Origin: Arsenicicoccus cauae
GTDB lineage: Bacteria > Actinomycetota > Actinomycetes > Actinomycetales > Dermatophilaceae
Assembly (NCBI RefSeq): GCF_009707125.1
Contig: NZ_WLVL01000023.1
Location: forward strand, 124,001-188,000
Length of the DNA stretch: 64,000 nucleotides
Direction: 5' to 3'
The translations under genes and the position numbers were made by a program. Each line of letters begins with the position of its first letter. The first letter of the stretch is position 1. The notes beneath the pieces were generated by a model. It had not been told where the DNA came from. It saw only the letters and a program-made list of their open reading frames with translations, and did no database searches. Positions 45,701 to 56,716 of this stretch are shown in pieces.

Positions 45701-47068
45701 ATGCTCTCGATCGATGACCTGCGCGGTCGCGTGCTCGACGCACGCGCGCTACGCGACGCGTTGCCCCGGGCCGAGCTCGACGTGGAGGCCGCCCTCGACG
45801 TCGTCCGGCCGATCTGCGACGACGTGCGTCATCGTGGGGCGCAGGCCCTGCTGGAGCTGGGGGAGCGTTTCGACGGGGTCCGTCCCCCGCGCCTGCGGGT
45901 CCGGGCCGAGGTGCTCGCGGCGTCCGTCGAGCGGCTCGACCCCGACGTGCGGGCCGCCCTCGAGGTCTCCATCGAGCGGGCTCGCCGGGTCCACCGCGCC
46001 CAGCGTCGCGAGGACGTCACCACCCAGGTCGTGCCGGGCGGGACGGTCACCGAGCGGTGGGTGCCGGTCGAGCGCGTGGGGCTCTACGTCCCCGGCGGTC
46101 TGGCCGTCTATCCCTCCAGCGTGGTGATGAACGTCGTGCCCGCCCAGGAGGCCGGCGTCGGCTCCCTCGCGGTGACCAGCCCGCCCCAGCGCGAGAGCTC
46201 CGGCGTGTTCGCCGGCTACCCGCACCCCACCATCCTCGCCGCGTGCGCCCTCCTCGGGGTGGACGAGGTGTATGCCGTGGGCGGGGCCCAGGCCGTCGCG
46301 ATGTTCGCCTATGGCGTGGCCGCCGACGACGCGACCGGCACCCCCGCGATCGAGCCCGCCGACCTGGTCACCGGCCCGGGCAATGTCTACGTCGCCTCGG
46401 CCAAGCGGCTGCTGCAGGGCGTCATCGGCATCGACGCCGAGGCCGGGCCGACCGAGATCGCGGTGCTCGCCGACGACTCGGCCGACCCCGAGCACGTCGC
46501 GGCGGACCTGATCAGCCAGGCCGAGCACGACCCGCTCGCGGGGTCCGTGCTCGTCACCGACTCCGAGGAGCTGGCCCGGGCCGTCGTCGCGGCCGTGGAG
46601 CGGCGCGTCCCCGAGACCAAGCACGCCGAGCGGGTCCGCACCGCGCTGACCGGCACCCAGTCCGGCATCGTCCTGGTCGACGACCTGGACGAGGGGGTGC
46701 GCGTGGTCGATGCCTACGCCGCCGAGCACCTCGAGGTCCAGACGCGCGACGCCGCCGCGGTCGCCGCCCGCATCCGCAACGCCGGCGCGATCTTCGTCGG
46801 GCCCTATGCCCCGGTGAGCCTCGGCGACTACGCCGCGGGGTCCAACCACGTGCTCCCCACGGGCGGGTCCGCGGCCTACGCCAGCGGCCTGTCGGTCCAG
46901 TCCTTCCTGCGCGGGATCCACGTCGTCGACTACTCCGAGGCCGCGCTGCGCGACGTCGCCCGGCACGTCGTCACGCTCGCCCAGTCCGAGGACCTGCCCG
47001 GCCACGGCCAGGCGATCACGGCGCGCTTCGGCAACGAGGTCCCGGCGCCGGCGGGGGCGCGCGCATGA
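45701..47068 (+). CDS. hisD: Histidinol dehydrogenase
   Basis: 455 residues. Two-step NAD-dependent oxidation of histidinol to histidine. Seen: [94 protein letters not shown] (zinc ligands Gln/His), [35 protein letters not shown]. First gene of the his operon; its stop overlaps hisC by 4 nt. Leaderless start chosen over longer in-frame extension. Confidence 0.97.
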   Translation: MLSIDDLRGRVLDARALRDALPRAELDVEAALDVVRPICDDVRHRGAQALLELGERFDGVRPPRLRVRAEVLAASVERLDPDVRAALEVSIERARRVHRAQRREDVTTQVVPGGTVTERWVPVERVGLYVPGGLAVYPSSVVMNVVPAQEAGVGSLAVTSPPQRESSGVFAGYPHPTILAACALLGVDEVYAVGGAQAVAMFAYGVAADDATGTPAIEPADLVTGPGNVYVASAKRLLQGVIGIDAEAGPTEIAVLADDSADPEHVAADLISQAEHDPLAGSVLVTDSEELARAVVAAVERRVPETKHAERVRTALTGTQSGIVLVDDLDEGVRVVDAYAAEHLEVQTRDAAAVAARIRNAGAIFVGPYAPVSLGDYAAGSNHVLPTGGSAAYASGLSVQSFLRGIHVVDYSEAALRDVARHVVTLAQSEDLPGHGQAITARFGNEVPAPAGARA

Positions 47069-48216
47069 GCGACAGCGCTTCTCGCGCGGCCGTCCAGATC
47101 GAGGGGCTGCTGCGCCCGGACCTGCGCGGTCGCACGGCCTACGGCGCGCCGCAGCTCGACGTCCCGGTCCAGCTCAACACCAACGAGTCCTCCTACCCCG
47201 TGCCGCAGGTCGTCGTGGACGCGGTGGCCGAGGCGGTCACCAAGGTCGTCCCCGACCTCAACCGCTATCCCGACCGCGAGTTCACCGCGCTGCGCGAGGC
47301 GCTCGCCGGCTACCTGACCTGCACGTCCCGGGTCGCGGTCGAGGCGGCGCAGGTGTGGGCCGGCAACGGCTCCAACGAGGTGCTGCTGCACCTGGTGCAG
47401 GCCTTCGGCTGCCCCGACCGCCGCGCCCTCGGCTTCACCCCGGCCTACTCCATGCATCCGATCATCACCGAGACGACCGGCACGGCCTTCGTGCACGGTC
47501 GCCGCGGCGAGGGCTTCGACGACGTGGCGCACCGGTTCGACCTGTCCACGGCGTCCGCGGTCGCGCAGGTCCGCGAGGTCGACCCGCACCTGGTCTTTCT
47601 CTGCTCGCCCAACAACCCGACCGGCACCGCCCTCGACCTCGACACGGTCGTGGCCGTCCACGACGCGGCCCCCCGCGCCGTCGTGATCGTCGACGAGGCG
47701 TATGCCGAGTTCGCCCGCCCCGGCACCCCGTCGGCCCTGACGCTGCTGGCCGGCCGTCCGCGACTCGTGGTCACCCGCACCATGAGCAAGGCCTTCGCGC
47801 TCGCCGGGGGACGTCTCGGCTACCTGGTCGCCGACCCGGCGCTGGTCGACGCGCTGCGCCTGGTCCGCATGCCCTACCACCTGTCGTCCGTCACGCAGGC
47901 CGTCGCACGGGCCGCCCTCGGGCACGCCGACCTCATGCTCGGCACCGTCGAGGCCATCAAGCAGCAGCGCGACCGCATGGTCATCGAGCTGTCCGCGATG
48001 GGCTTCACCCCCGTGGCCAGCGACGCCAACTTCGTCTTCTTCGGCAACGTCGCGGACGCCCACGGCACCTGGCAGTCCCTGCTCGACCGGGGTGTCCTCG
48101 TCCGCGACGTCGGCATCCCGCACTACCTTCGGGTGACGGCGGGCACACCGGCCGAGACCGATGCCTTCCTCGACGCCCTGCGCGAGCTCGCCCCGACCCA
48201 CCGACTGGAGTCCTGA
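47065..48216 (+). CDS. hisC: Histidinol-phosphate aminotransferase
   Basis: 383 residues, ATG in overlap with hisD. Class I/II PLP enzyme: [80 protein letters not shown], and the PLP Lys in [16 protein letters not shown]. These are HisC rather than general aspartate aminotransferase signatures. It transfers the amino group from glutamate to imidazole acetol phosphate. TGATG overlap links it to hisB. Confidence 0.96.
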   Translation: MSDSASRAAVQIEGLLRPDLRGRTAYGAPQLDVPVQLNTNESSYPVPQVVVDAVAEAVTKVVPDLNRYPDREFTALREALAGYLTCTSRVAVEAAQVWAGNGSNEVLLHLVQAFGCPDRRALGFTPAYSMHPIITETTGTAFVHGRRGEGFDDVAHRFDLSTASAVAQVREVDPHLVFLCSPNNPTGTALDLDTVVAVHDAAPRAVVIVDEAYAEFARPGTPSALTLLAGRPRLVVTRTMSKAFALAGGRLGYLVADPALVDALRLVRMPYHLSSVTQAVARAALGHADLMLGTVEAIKQQRDRMVIELSAMGFTPVASDANFVFFGNVADAHGTWQSLLDRGVLVRDVGIPHYLRVTAGTPAETDAFLDALRELAPTHRLES

Positions 48217-48842
48217 TGACCGACCTGCAGGCACCGAGCACGACCCACCGCACCGCCACCGTCACGCGCGCGACGTCCGAGTCGCGCATCGAGCTCACCC
48301 TCGACCTCGACGGCACCGGCCGCGGCGACGTGTCGACCGGCGTCCGCTTCTACGACCACATGCTCGAGTCGCTCGCCAAGCACTCGCTGATGGACCTCAC
48401 CGTCCGCGCCGAGGGCGACGTCGACGTCGACGCCCACCACACCGTCGAGGACGTCGCCATCTGCCTCGGCCAGGCGCTGCGCGAGGCGCTCGGCGACAAG
48501 CGCGGCATCTCCCGCTTCGGCGACGCCATGGTCCCGCTCGACGAGGCGCTCGCCCAGGCCGTCGTCGACGTCGCGGGCCGCGCCTACGTCGTGCACGAGG
48601 GCGAGCCCGCCGGCCAGGAGTACGTCATCATCGGCGGGCAGTACGTCGGCTCGCTCACGCGCCACGTCTTCGAGTCCATCGCGCACAACGCCCAGGTCGC
48701 CGTGCACGTGCGCGTCCTGTCCGGCCGCGATCCCCACCACGTGGTCGAGGCGCAGATCAAGGCCTTCGCCCGCGCGCTGCGCTTCGCCTGCCAGGCCGAC
48801 CCTCGGGTCCAGGGCATCCCCAGCGCCAAGGGAGCCCTCTGA
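48216..48842 (+). CDS. hisB: Imidazoleglycerol-phosphate dehydratase
   Basis: 208 residues, the short monofunctional HisB found in actinobacteria. Conserved: [57 protein letters not shown] and a mirror set [43 protein letters not shown]; the His/Glu clusters bind two Mn ions. The ATG overlaps the hisC stop (TGATG). Confidence 0.97.
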   Translation: MTDLQAPSTTHRTATVTRATSESRIELTLDLDGTGRGDVSTGVRFYDHMLESLAKHSLMDLTVRAEGDVDVDAHHTVEDVAICLGQALREALGDKRGISRFGDAMVPLDEALAQAVVDVAGRAYVVHEGEPAGQEYVIIGGQYVGSLTRHVFESIAHNAQVAVHVRVLSGRDPHHVVEAQIKAFARALRFACQADPRVQGIPSAKGAL

Positions 48843-48847
48843 CGGTC

Positions 48848-49462
48848 ATGGAGCACGGGGTGCTCCTGGTCAGGGGCCGACGCGATCGCGTGATCCGGTG
48901 GGTGCGACGCGGCACCCTGCCGGTGCACGTCCTTGCGGGCACCCCCTGGACCGCCCTCGCCGCAGCCGGCCCCAGCCGAGCCATGGCCCCCTACCGCGAC
49001 GGCGTCGCCATGCTCGCAGCACACCCCGTCCGGCACGACCTGCGCCCCGCCGTGGGGCTCTTCGTCGACGACGGCCGAGCGGTGGTCACGTGCTGGCCGA
49101 GCCGCTGGCGCGGGGGAGCGCGCTGGGTCTTGTGGACCCCGGGCGAGGGGCCCGGCCCCGTGCCCGGCTTCCCCCTGGCGCGCCCGACCGACCTCGCCCG
49201 GGCCGCGGGATTCTCCCGGGACCAGGGCGCGCCGGGCGCCATCCATGACGTGCTCGCCGACCCGGGGGGCACGGCCGAGGAGGTGCTGATCGACCTGGCG
49301 GTCCTGCTGGGGCTGCCAGGCGCCGAGCTGGTTCGCGGCGTGTCCGCCGCCGACCTGCCAGGCGCCGAGCTGGTGACGCCCAAGGACGAGTCCGTCCGAC
49401 GGTTCGACAAGGTGGTGTCCGACGAGCAGCGTCTGGACGCCGAGGTGGAGGAGGGTCTGTGA
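48848..49462 (+). CDS. Unrecognised protein encoded between hisB and hisH
   Basis: 204 residues from ATG 48848 (5 bp after the hisB stop; overlaps hisH by 4 nt), so it is firmly inside the his operon. No signal peptide or membrane helix. The sequence is Arg/Gly/Pro rich with a Trp-rich middle ([29 protein letters not shown]). Near the C-terminus LPGAELV occurs twice, 14 residues apart, from a 20-base direct repeat at 49313-49332 and 49355-49374. Small actinobacterial proteins without known function often sit here. I do not recognise a domain. Confidence 0.7.
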   Translation: MEHGVLLVRGRRDRVIRWVRRGTLPVHVLAGTPWTALAAAGPSRAMAPYRDGVAMLAAHPVRHDLRPAVGLFVDDGRAVVTCWPSRWRGGARWVLWTPGEGPGPVPGFPLARPTDLARAAGFSRDQGAPGAIHDVLADPGGTAEEVLIDLAVLLGLPGAELVRGVSAADLPGAELVTPKDESVRRFDKVVSDEQRLDAEVEEGL

Positions 49463-50106
49463 CCGCACCCGAGGTGGTCGTGCTCGACTACGGCAGCGGC
49501 AACGTCCGCTCGGCCGTGCGCGCTCTGGAGCGCGTGGGCGCGCACGTGACGCTGACCGCCGACGAGCGCAGCGTGCTGGACGCCGACGGGCTGTTCGTCC
49601 CCGGGGTGGGCAACTTCCACGCCTGCCTGCGGGGGCTGCGGGCGGTCGATGGTCACCGGCTCATCGACGTCCGTCTCTCCGGGTCCCGGCCCGTGCTCGG
49701 CATCTGCGTGGGCATGCAGGCGATGTTCGAGGGGTCCAGCGAGCCGTCCGTGCAGGGCGCCGTCCCCGGCCTGGACCAGTGGCCCGGCACCGTGGACCGC
49801 CTGCCGGCCGAGGTCGTGCCGCACATGGGCTGGTCCCGGGTCGAGGCGCCCGAGGGCACCGTCTTGTTCGACGGGGTCCAGGACGAGCGGTTCTACTTCG
49901 TCCACTCCTACGGCGTGCAGGACTGGACCCTCGACCCGCACGGGCCGTTCGAGGTCGTCGCCCCCCGCGTGACCTGGGCCGAGCACGGCACGCGCTTCGT
50001 GGCTGCCGTCGAGAACGGCCCCCTGTGCGCGACCCAGTTCCACCCGGAGAAGTCCGGCGACGCCGGGAAGCAGCTGCTCGCCAACTGGGTCGCCACCCTC
50101 CGCTGA
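49459..50106 (+). CDS. hisH: Imidazole glycerol phosphate synthase glutaminase subunit
   Basis: 215 residues, GTG start. Class I glutamine amidotransferase: [21 protein letters not shown], the nucleophile Cys in [18 protein letters not shown], and the His-Glu pair in [21 protein letters not shown]. It feeds ammonia to HisF. hisF is not in this window, although hisA is 2.8 kb downstream; hisH is usually directly followed by hisA. Confidence 0.96.
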   Translation: MTAPEVVVLDYGSGNVRSAVRALERVGAHVTLTADERSVLDADGLFVPGVGNFHACLRGLRAVDGHRLIDVRLSGSRPVLGICVGMQAMFEGSSEPSVQGAVPGLDQWPGTVDRLPAEVVPHMGWSRVEAPEGTVLFDGVQDERFYFVHSYGVQDWTLDPHGPFEVVAPRVTWAEHGTRFVAAVENGPLCATQFHPEKSGDAGKQLLANWVATLR

Positions 50107-50158
50107 CCGCGCCGGGGATCGCTGCGCGGCCGGCGCGTCCGAGGGGCAGGATGGCTCC

Positions 50159-51361
50159 ATGACCCATGACGTGGCCGCCCTCCGCGCGCGCATCCCCGCC
50201 CTCGAGGAGGGCACGGCCTACTTCGACGGGCCCGGCGGCACGCAGACGCCGCGCGAGATCGGCGACGCGATCGCCGAGGCGCTGTGCGCGCCGCTGTCCA
50301 ACCGCGGCACCGGCGCCGCGTCGCAGCGCAACGCCGAGCGGCACGTGGAGCAGTTCCGCACCGCGGGCGCCGACCTGCTCGGCAGCGACCCGCGCGGCGT
50401 CGTGCACGGGCGCAGCGCGACGGCCCTGACCTACGACCTGGCCCGCGCGCTCGCGGCGACCTGGCAGCCGGGCGACGAGGTCGTCGTGACGAGCCTCGAC
50501 CATGACAGCAACGTCCGGCCCTGGGTCCAGGCCGCCGAGCGCGTCGGCGCCGTCATACGGTGGTGGGAGCTCGACCCGGCCACGGGAGAGCTGCCCCTCG
50601 CCGCGCTCCGCGAGGTCGTGGGGGAGCGGACCCGCCTGGTCGCCATGACCGGCGCGTCCAACCTGCTCGGCACGATCCCCGACGTGGTCGGGGCCGCCGA
50701 GATCACCCACGACGCCGGCGCCCTCCTGCACGTCGACGCCGTCCACCTCGCGGCGCACCGCTTGGTCGACCGCGAGGCCCTCGGCGCCGACTCGCTGGTG
50801 TGCTCTGCCTACAAGTTCCTCGGGCCGCACTGCGGCGTCCTCGCCGCCGACCCGGCGCTGCTGGACGAGCTGCACCCCGACAAGCTCCTCCCGTCGACCG
50901 ACGAGGTCCCCGAGCGCTTCGAGCTGGGCACCCTCCCCTATGAGCTGCTGGCCGGGGTCACGGCCACGGTCGACCTGATCGCGGGGCTGGCACCCGGCGA
51001 CGCCCCCACCCGACGGGCCCGGCTCCGCGCCTCGTGGGAGGCGGTCCACGAGCACGAGCACCGCCTCCACCGCCTCCTCGAGGACAGCCTGGTCGAGCTG
51101 CCTCGCGTGCGTGTCCTGTCCCGCGCGCCGGAGCGCACACCCACGTCCTACCTCGTCGTCGACGGCGTGCCCGGCGACGAGGTCAGCCGCGGCCTCCTCG
51201 AGCAGGGCGTCCTCGCCCCGGCCGGGCACTTCTACGCCTACGAGGCCTGGCGGCGGCTGGGCCTCGAGCCCGACGTCGGCGTGCGGGTGGGCCTGGCGCC
51301 ATACACCTCGGACGAGGACGTCCACCGGCTCGTCAAGGCGCTGGGCGCCCTGGCGCGCTGA
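50159..51361 (+). CDS. Class V aminotransferase, cysteine desulfurase-like (VC1184-type)
   Basis: 400 residues. [21 protein letters not shown] near the start marks the VC1184-like branch of class V PLP enzymes; [48 protein letters not shown] and the PLP Lys in [16 protein letters not shown] follow. The branch has no proven reaction; true SufS/IscS proteins carry a cysteine loop that I do not see here. It is inserted between hisH and hisA. A CAGGAT hexamer 6 nt before the ATG suggests its own leaderless promoter. Confidence 0.85.
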   Translation: MTHDVAALRARIPALEEGTAYFDGPGGTQTPREIGDAIAEALCAPLSNRGTGAASQRNAERHVEQFRTAGADLLGSDPRGVVHGRSATALTYDLARALAATWQPGDEVVVTSLDHDSNVRPWVQAAERVGAVIRWWELDPATGELPLAALREVVGERTRLVAMTGASNLLGTIPDVVGAAEITHDAGALLHVDAVHLAAHRLVDREALGADSLVCSAYKFLGPHCGVLAADPALLDELHPDKLLPSTDEVPERFELGTLPYELLAGVTATVDLIAGLAPGDAPTRRARLRASWEAVHEHEHRLHRLLEDSLVELPRVRVLSRAPERTPTSYLVVDGVPGDEVSRGLLEQGVLAPAGHFYAYEAWRRLGLEPDVGVRVGLAPYTSDEDVHRLVKALGALAR

Positions 51362-51489
51362 CCGTCGCGACGCGTGCCCGTCACCTGCTCGTCGCCCCGT
51401 CGTCGACCGGGCGCGACGCGCAGGTCGCGGACGGCGGCTGGGATGGGGGAGCAGACCCACCCGGACCCGACCGCGCCACAGGAGTCACC

Positions 51490-52827
51490 ATGCGCCGCCT
51501 CGCCACCACCGTCCTCGCCCTCGCTCTCGCCGCAGCCGCGGCCCTCCCTGCCACCGCGGCCACCGCGGGTCCCGACAGCGCGGGACCCGACCACCGCGGC
51601 AAGGGGAGGGGCCCGTCCCACGATCGCCCGCTGCCCCACGCCTCGGCCGCGCAGCTCACCGGCTGGTCGGTGCTCCCCACCGAGACCTATGTCCCCGGCA
51701 GCGAGCCGAGCGGTCGCTGGGTCACGGGCAACGCCGCCGTCCCGGCACCCTTCAAGGGCCAGCCGGTCCAGGGCTTCTCCGCGACTCACCGGTCCACGGA
51801 CGGGTCCTACCTCGTGATGAGCGACAACGGCTTCGGCACCAAGGCCAACTCCGCCGACGCGCTGCTCGCGGTGCACCGCATCAAGCCCGACACCCGGACG
51901 GGGCGCACCCGCTACCTCGGCACCCCGATGCAGCTGTCCGACCCCGGCCGCCTCGTCCCGTGGCCCATCTGGCGCGACGGCGCCTGCCTCGCAGCCACGT
52001 CCCTGCCCCAGGGCTACACGTGCCCGACGCCCGACCGCCGCCTCACCGGCTGGGACTTCGACCCGGAGTCGATGCAGATCGCCCCCGACGGCACCTTCTG
52101 GTTCGGCGACGAGTTCGGCCCCTATCTCCTGCACACCGACGCGCGCGGCCGGCTGCTCCAGGCGCCCATCCCCACGCCAGGCGTGAAGTCCCCGTCCAAC
52201 CCCACGCTGAAGCCGGGCGAGGCGCCGCAGGTCCCCGACTCCAAGGGCTACGAGGGCATGGCGATCAGCCCCGACGGACTCACCCTCTACCCGCTGCTCG
52301 AGGGGGCGACGGCCGAGGACAAGGCCGCCGGGCACCCCGAGGACCTGCGCATCCACACCGTCCGCCTCGGCGGCCGGGCCGGCGCCCGCTACACCGGAGA
52401 GGTCGTGCGCTACCGCATGGAGGACAAGGCCCACGCCATCGGCGACTTCGCGATGATCAACGACCACCAGGGCATGGTCATCGAGCGCGACGGCGGGGCC
52501 GGACCGACCGCGCAGGTCAAGCGAGTCTACCTCGTCGACCTGCGGGACCGCGACAACGACGGCTACGTCGAGAAGCACCTGCTGGTCGACCTCATGGACC
52601 TCGCCAACCCTCGACAGCTGGGCGGTGCCGGCGACCCGTTCACCTTCCCGTTCGTCACGATCGAGGACGTCGAGATCCTCGACGCACGCACGATCGCCGT
52701 GATGAACGACAACAACTTCCCGGGCACCGGCGGCCGCTCGGCGACCCAGCCGGACCGCAACGAGTACCTCGAGATCCGCCTCGGTGGTCGCCTCGACGTC
52801 GACAAGCGGCTGCTGCCCACCCGGTGA
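51490..52827 (+). CDS. Secreted esterase-like/phytase-like domain protein
   Basis: 445 residues with a clear Sec signal peptide ([20 protein letters not shown], cleavage near ATAATA), ribosome site AGGAG. The mature part matches the esterase-like activity of phytase family: [97 protein letters not shown]. Predicted beta-propeller with acidic metal-binding residues. Likely a secreted phosphoester hydrolase; substrate unknown. It has no link to histidine synthesis despite its place before hisA. Confidence 0.88.
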   Translation: MRRLATTVLALALAAAAALPATAATAGPDSAGPDHRGKGRGPSHDRPLPHASAAQLTGWSVLPTETYVPGSEPSGRWVTGNAAVPAPFKGQPVQGFSATHRSTDGSYLVMSDNGFGTKANSADALLAVHRIKPDTRTGRTRYLGTPMQLSDPGRLVPWPIWRDGACLAATSLPQGYTCPTPDRRLTGWDFDPESMQIAPDGTFWFGDEFGPYLLHTDARGRLLQAPIPTPGVKSPSNPTLKPGEAPQVPDSKGYEGMAISPDGLTLYPLLEGATAEDKAAGHPEDLRIHTVRLGGRAGARYTGEVVRYRMEDKAHAIGDFAMINDHQGMVIERDGGAGPTAQVKRVYLVDLRDRDNDGYVEKHLLVDLMDLANPRQLGGAGDPFTFPFVTIEDVEILDARTIAVMNDNNFPGTGGRSATQPDRNEYLEIRLGGRLDVDKRLLPTR

Positions 52828-52871
52828 CCGCCCGCGGCGCCACGCCGGTCGCGCGCGATAGCGTCGGTCCC

Positions 52872-53612
52872 GTGACTGACGCACCCCGCCTCGAGCTCCT
52901 GCCCGCCGTCGACGTCGTGGACGGCCGGGCCGTCCAGCTGGTCCAGGGAGTGGCCGGCTCCGGGGGCGAGTTCGGCGATCCCTGGGAGGCCGCCAAGGCG
53001 TGGCAGGACCAGGGCGCCGAGTGGCTCCACCTCGTCGACCTGGACGCCGCCTTCGGGCGCGGGTCCAACCACGAGCTGCTGGCGGACATCGTCGGGCGGC
53101 TGGACGTCAAGGTCGAGCTCAGCGGCGGCATCCGCGACCAGGCGAGCCTCGAGCGGGCGCTCGCGACCGGCTGCCGCCGGGTCAACATCGGCACGGCCGC
53201 GCTCGAGGACCCCGAGTGGACGCGGCGCGCGATCGCCGAGGTCGGTGACCGGGTCGCGATCGGGCTCGACGTCCGCGGCACGACCCTGGCGGCCCGCGGC
53301 TGGACCAAGGACGGCGGCGACCTGTGGGAGACGCTGGCGCGCCTGGACGCCGAGGGCTGCGCCCGCTACGTCGTCACGGACGTCAACAAGGACGGCATGA
53401 TGGCGGGCGCCAACGTCGACCTGCTGCGTCAGGTCTGCGCCGCGACCGACCGCCCCGTCGTCGCCTCCGGGGGCGTCTCCACCCTCGACGACATCGTGGC
53501 CATCCGGGGTCTCGTGGCCGAGGGGGTCGAGGGCGCGATCGTCGGGTCCGCGCTCTACAAGGGCGCGTTCACGCTCCCCGAGGCCCTCGACGCGGCCGGC
53601 CGGCCGAGCTGA
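52872..53612 (+). CDS. hisA: Phosphoribosyl isomerase (HisA, PriA-like)
   Basis: 246 residues, TIM barrel: [44 protein letters not shown], and [48 protein letters not shown] is the PriA-type stretch seen in actinobacteria where one enzyme serves histidine and tryptophan synthesis; dual activity is inferred. TAGCGT ends 7 nt before the GTG and no ribosome site is seen, so it has its own leaderless promoter rather than relying on the his operon. Confidence 0.94.
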   Translation: MTDAPRLELLPAVDVVDGRAVQLVQGVAGSGGEFGDPWEAAKAWQDQGAEWLHLVDLDAAFGRGSNHELLADIVGRLDVKVELSGGIRDQASLERALATGCRRVNIGTAALEDPEWTRRAIAEVGDRVAIGLDVRGTTLAARGWTKDGGDLWETLARLDAEGCARYVVTDVNKDGMMAGANVDLLRQVCAATDRPVVASGGVSTLDDIVAIRGLVAEGVEGAIVGSALYKGAFTLPEALDAAGRPS

Positions 53613-53617
53613 CGGCG

Positions 53618-54433
53618 ATGAGCGACCGAGAGCGCGACCCACGGATCGAGCGCCGTATGGCGGGCCACGGCGCCTCCCACGGCCACGACACGGGTGGGGT
53701 GCCGTGGCACGACCGCGAGCTGACCGACAACCCGTTCAGCGACGACCGGGGCGAGGTCGACCCGCGGCTCGCCGCGGCGCTGGACCGCGACGTGGACGAC
53801 GAGTCCCTCATGAGCTCGGTGTCGGCGGCCCGGTTCTTCGTGCCCGTCGTCGCGGCGCCGGGCGAGGGGGCGGCCGTGGGCACCGACTCCGTGGCGGACA
53901 TGGCCACCGTCGTCCTGACCAGCCCCGATGGTGAGCGAGCCCTGCCGGCGTTCACCGGTCTCGCGACCCTGGCCGCATGGGACCCCTCGGCCCGACCCGT
54001 CCCCGTGACCGCCCAGACCCTCGGCCAGGCTGCCGTCCAGGAGCGCTGCGACCTGCTCGTGCTCGACCTGGGGTCGGACCAGCACCGGGTCCTGCGGCCG
54101 TCCATGGTCTACGCCCTCGCCCAAGGGCGGGCCTGGGTGCCGGCCGACCGCGACGTGGTGGTGCAGGAGTCGATCGACCGCGGTCGTCGGGTGGTGCTCG
54201 CCGAGGAGCGGCTGGCGGGTCTCGTCCAGGACGTCCGGGTCGGAGGGCTCACCCCCTCCGGCGAGCTGCGGGTCGACGTGGTCGTGCCGCGGGGGCTGGA
54301 CCGCGAGACCCTGCACCTGGTGCTCGCCGAGGTGGGTCGCCAGCTGTCCGAGGACGCCGAGCTGCGGACGCGCATCGACGGTTTGACGTTCTCGGTCGTG
54401 GCGGGTCCCGGATCCGCCCAGGTTCCCCGTTAG
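53618..54433 (+). CDS. SseB family protein
   Basis: 271 residues, ATG 5 bp after the hisA stop. The core is the SseB domain (FVPVVAAPGEG, MATVVLTSPDGERALPAFTGLATLAAWDPSARPVPV, LLVLDLGSDQHRVLRPSMVYALAQG) followed by a C-terminal alpha/beta part (GGLTPSGELRVDVVVPRGLDRETLHLVLAEVGRQL). SseB was first described as a serine-sensitivity enhancing protein in E. coli; the biochemical role is unknown. Its place after hisA and before the infC region is conserved among actinobacteria. Confidence 0.86.
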   Translation: MSDRERDPRIERRMAGHGASHGHDTGGVPWHDRELTDNPFSDDRGEVDPRLAAALDRDVDDESLMSSVSAARFFVPVVAAPGEGAAVGTDSVADMATVVLTSPDGERALPAFTGLATLAAWDPSARPVPVTAQTLGQAAVQERCDLLVLDLGSDQHRVLRPSMVYALAQGRAWVPADRDVVVQESIDRGRRVVLAEERLAGLVQDVRVGGLTPSGELRVDVVVPRGLDRETLHLVLAEVGRQLSEDAELRTRIDGLTFSVVAGPGSAQVPR

Positions 54434-54527
54434 GGTGAACCCCAGGTGTGGATGTCGCCACCCCATCACGCGGCGTAATCGCGATCGTGACGTCACGAGC
54501 CGGGCCGCTGCACGCGAAGGAGCATTG

Positions 54528-55139
54528 ATGACGCAGCACGACGCCGCACGGCCGGCCAATCCCATCAAGGCGCGCCTGCTTGCCGGCTCCGAGCTGCTGA
54601 GGACCATCCGTGAGGACCGCCAGACCAACCTCGGGTGGCTCGAGCCCGGCTTCCACGCCCTGGCCGCCTATCGCCTCGGTCGGTGGGCCCTCGACTCCGA
54701 CCACGAGCCGACCTGGAGGCGTCGCGGCGCCGAGCTGGCCTACACCGTCGGCCATCGCGTCTCGGTCAACGTCTACGGCATCGACATCCCGCGCACCGCC
54801 AGCATCGGTCGGCGCGTCGTCGTCCAGGAAGCCGCCATCGGCATCCACCCGGGATCGGTCATCGGCGACGACTGCGTGCTGCGCAAGGGCTGCACGATCG
54901 GGGGGACGACCGGCGGCGAGACCTTCGGCGACCAGGCTCCTGTCGTGGGCGACGGCGTCAGCATCGGCGTCAACGCGGTCGTGGCCGGCAAGATCACCGT
55001 GGGCGACCATGCCGCCATCGGGCCCAACGTCGCCGTCCTGCGCGACGTCCCGCCGGCCGCCACGGTGATCGCGCCCAAGCCGCGCGTCATCCAGGGGCTG
55101 TCGAGCAACGTCGAGCGCGTCGGGGCGTCCGGGGCCTGA
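54528..55139 (+). CDS. Serine O-acetyltransferase-like hexapeptide acyltransferase
   Basis: 203 residues from ATG 54528 with GAAGGA upstream. A helical N-terminal part (SELLRTIREDRQTNLGWLEPGFHALAAYRLGRWAL) precedes a left-handed beta helix of hexapeptide repeats (GIDIPRTASIGRRVVVQEAAIGIHPGSVIGDDCVLRKGCTIGGT and on, ending AAIGPNVAVLRDVPPAATV). Overall it resembles the CysE-like acyltransferases used in serine or sugar acetylation. No cysK partner is close, so a true cysteine role is uncertain. Confidence 0.8.
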   Translation: MTQHDAARPANPIKARLLAGSELLRTIREDRQTNLGWLEPGFHALAAYRLGRWALDSDHEPTWRRRGAELAYTVGHRVSVNVYGIDIPRTASIGRRVVVQEAAIGIHPGSVIGDDCVLRKGCTIGGTTGGETFGDQAPVVGDGVSIGVNAVVAGKITVGDHAAIGPNVAVLRDVPPAATVIAPKPRVIQGLSSNVERVGASGA

Positions 55140-55143
55140 CCCG

Positions 55144-56716
55144 TCATGCCGTGGTGCGACGCACCACGCCGCCGACCGCCGTCGTCAGGGCGCGCAGCGC
55201 ACCCAGCTCGGTGGCCGGCACCCGCCAGGGGTCTCCGCTCCAGGCCACGAGATCGGCGGGCGCTCCCGGGCGCAGCGTCCCCGTGGGTGCCGCCAGACCG
55301 GCCGCCCGGGCCGGGGCGACGGTGAACCCGTGCACCGCCTGGTCGATCGTGAGTGTCTCGTGCGGCTCGAATCCCCCTGCGGGTGGCCCGTCTCGGGCTC
55401 CTGACGGGTCACCGCTGCCTGGATCCCCGCCATCGGGTCGGGCTCCTCGACCGGCGCGTCGGACCCGAGCGCCACCAGGGCCCCGGCCCGCAGCAGGCTC
55501 GCCCAGGCATAGGACCGCAGGTCCCGGCCCGCCAGCAGCCGCTCCACGAGCCGGATGTCGCTGGTGCAGTCGGCTGCATGCTCGCGACCACGTCGAGGGC
55601 CGCGAGCCGTGCCACGTCGCCCGGTCGCAGGTGCTGGGTGTGCTCGACCCGGTGGCGCACGGCCGGCGGCCCCGCGAGGCGCCGGGCCTCGGCATACGCC
55701 GTCAGCACCCGATGGTTGGCCTCGTCGCCGATGGCGTGCGTGGCGACGCCGAGGCCGGCGCGCGTCGCCCGGACGACGACGTCCACGAGGTCGGGCACGC
55801 TCATGACCTCCATCCCGTGCCCGCCGCCCGGGAACGGCTCGCCCATGTGGCACGTGTGCGACCCGAGGGCACCGTCGCTGAACGCCTTGACCGGCCCCGT
55901 GGACAGCCAGGCGTCCCCGTCGCCGGTGCGGCGGCCCTCGTCGATCGCCTGGGCCAGGGCGGTCAGCGGGACGGACTTGTGGACCCGGATCGCGAGCTCG
56001 CCTGCGGCTCGCAGGGTCTCGTATGCCGCCCTGGCGTCCTCGCCGTCGAAGCAGTGGACCCCGGTGAGGCCCACGGCGAGCAGGCGCTGCTGGGCCACCC
56101 GCAGCTGGTCGGTGAGGTCGCCGGAGTGGAGCGTCATGAGGTGCTCGCCGGCCAGGGTGGCGGACTCGCGCAGGATCCCCGTCGCCCGGCCCACGGCATC
56201 GCGCTCGATGGTGCCGCCGGGCGGGTCGGGGGTGTGGTCGTCGATCGAGAGCTGCTGCAGGGCAAGGGAGCTGACCCAGTGGGTGTGGCCGTCGATGGAC
56301 GGCAGGATGGCCGGTCGGTCGGGGCAGACCCGGTCGAGGACGTCGCGGTCCGGCAGTCCCTCGGGCCAGTCGTTGGCGTCCCAGCGTCCACCGAAGAGCC
56401 ACCGCCCGGGCTCGAGCCCCGCCACGAACCGCGCGATCTCGGCGAGCGCCTCCCGCTGGGTGGTGCAGCCCCGCAGGTCGACCGTGGTCAGGTCGCGCGC
56501 GTAGCCCGCCGTGTGGATGTGGGCGTCCACCAGGCCCGGGGTCACCGTCGCGCCACCCAGCCCGATCGTGCTGGTGATGCCGGTGGTGTGGGCGCGCAGC
56601 TCGGCCACGTCTCCTGCGGCCAGGACGTGCTCGTCCTCGGTCAGCAGCGCGGTCGCCGTGGGCCGGTCGGGGTCGAGCGTCCGGAAGGTCGCGTCGATCC
56701 ACAGGGTCCGCGTCAT
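55144..56716 (-). pseudogene. Amidohydrolase (YtcJ-like) broken by two frameshifts
   Basis: From the ATG at 56716 (overlapping the tetR stop) the frame encodes a YtcJ-type metal-dependent hydrolase: TPGLVDAHIHTAGYARDL, SIDGHTHWVSSLAL, GRATGILRESA, KAFSDGALGSHTCHMGEPF, VATHAIGDEANHRVL, HRVEHTQHLRPGDVARLAALDVVASMQPT. Near 55566-55573 the frame breaks and continues at CTSDIRLVERLLAGRDLRSYAWASLLRAGALVALGSDAPVEEPDPM in frame 2. Near 55374-55383 it breaks again and continues FEPHETLTIDQAVHGFTVAPARAAGL in frame 3 to the stop at 55144. Each break is a net -1 shift. Either a recent pseudogene or assembly errors. Confidence 0.85.

Noticed and set aside
50159-51361. Calling the class V aminotransferase SufS to match sufE at the window start
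   Set aside because: The [10 protein letters not shown] start belongs to the VC1184-type branch, the cysteine loop of SufS is not visible, and the two genes are 46 kb apart.
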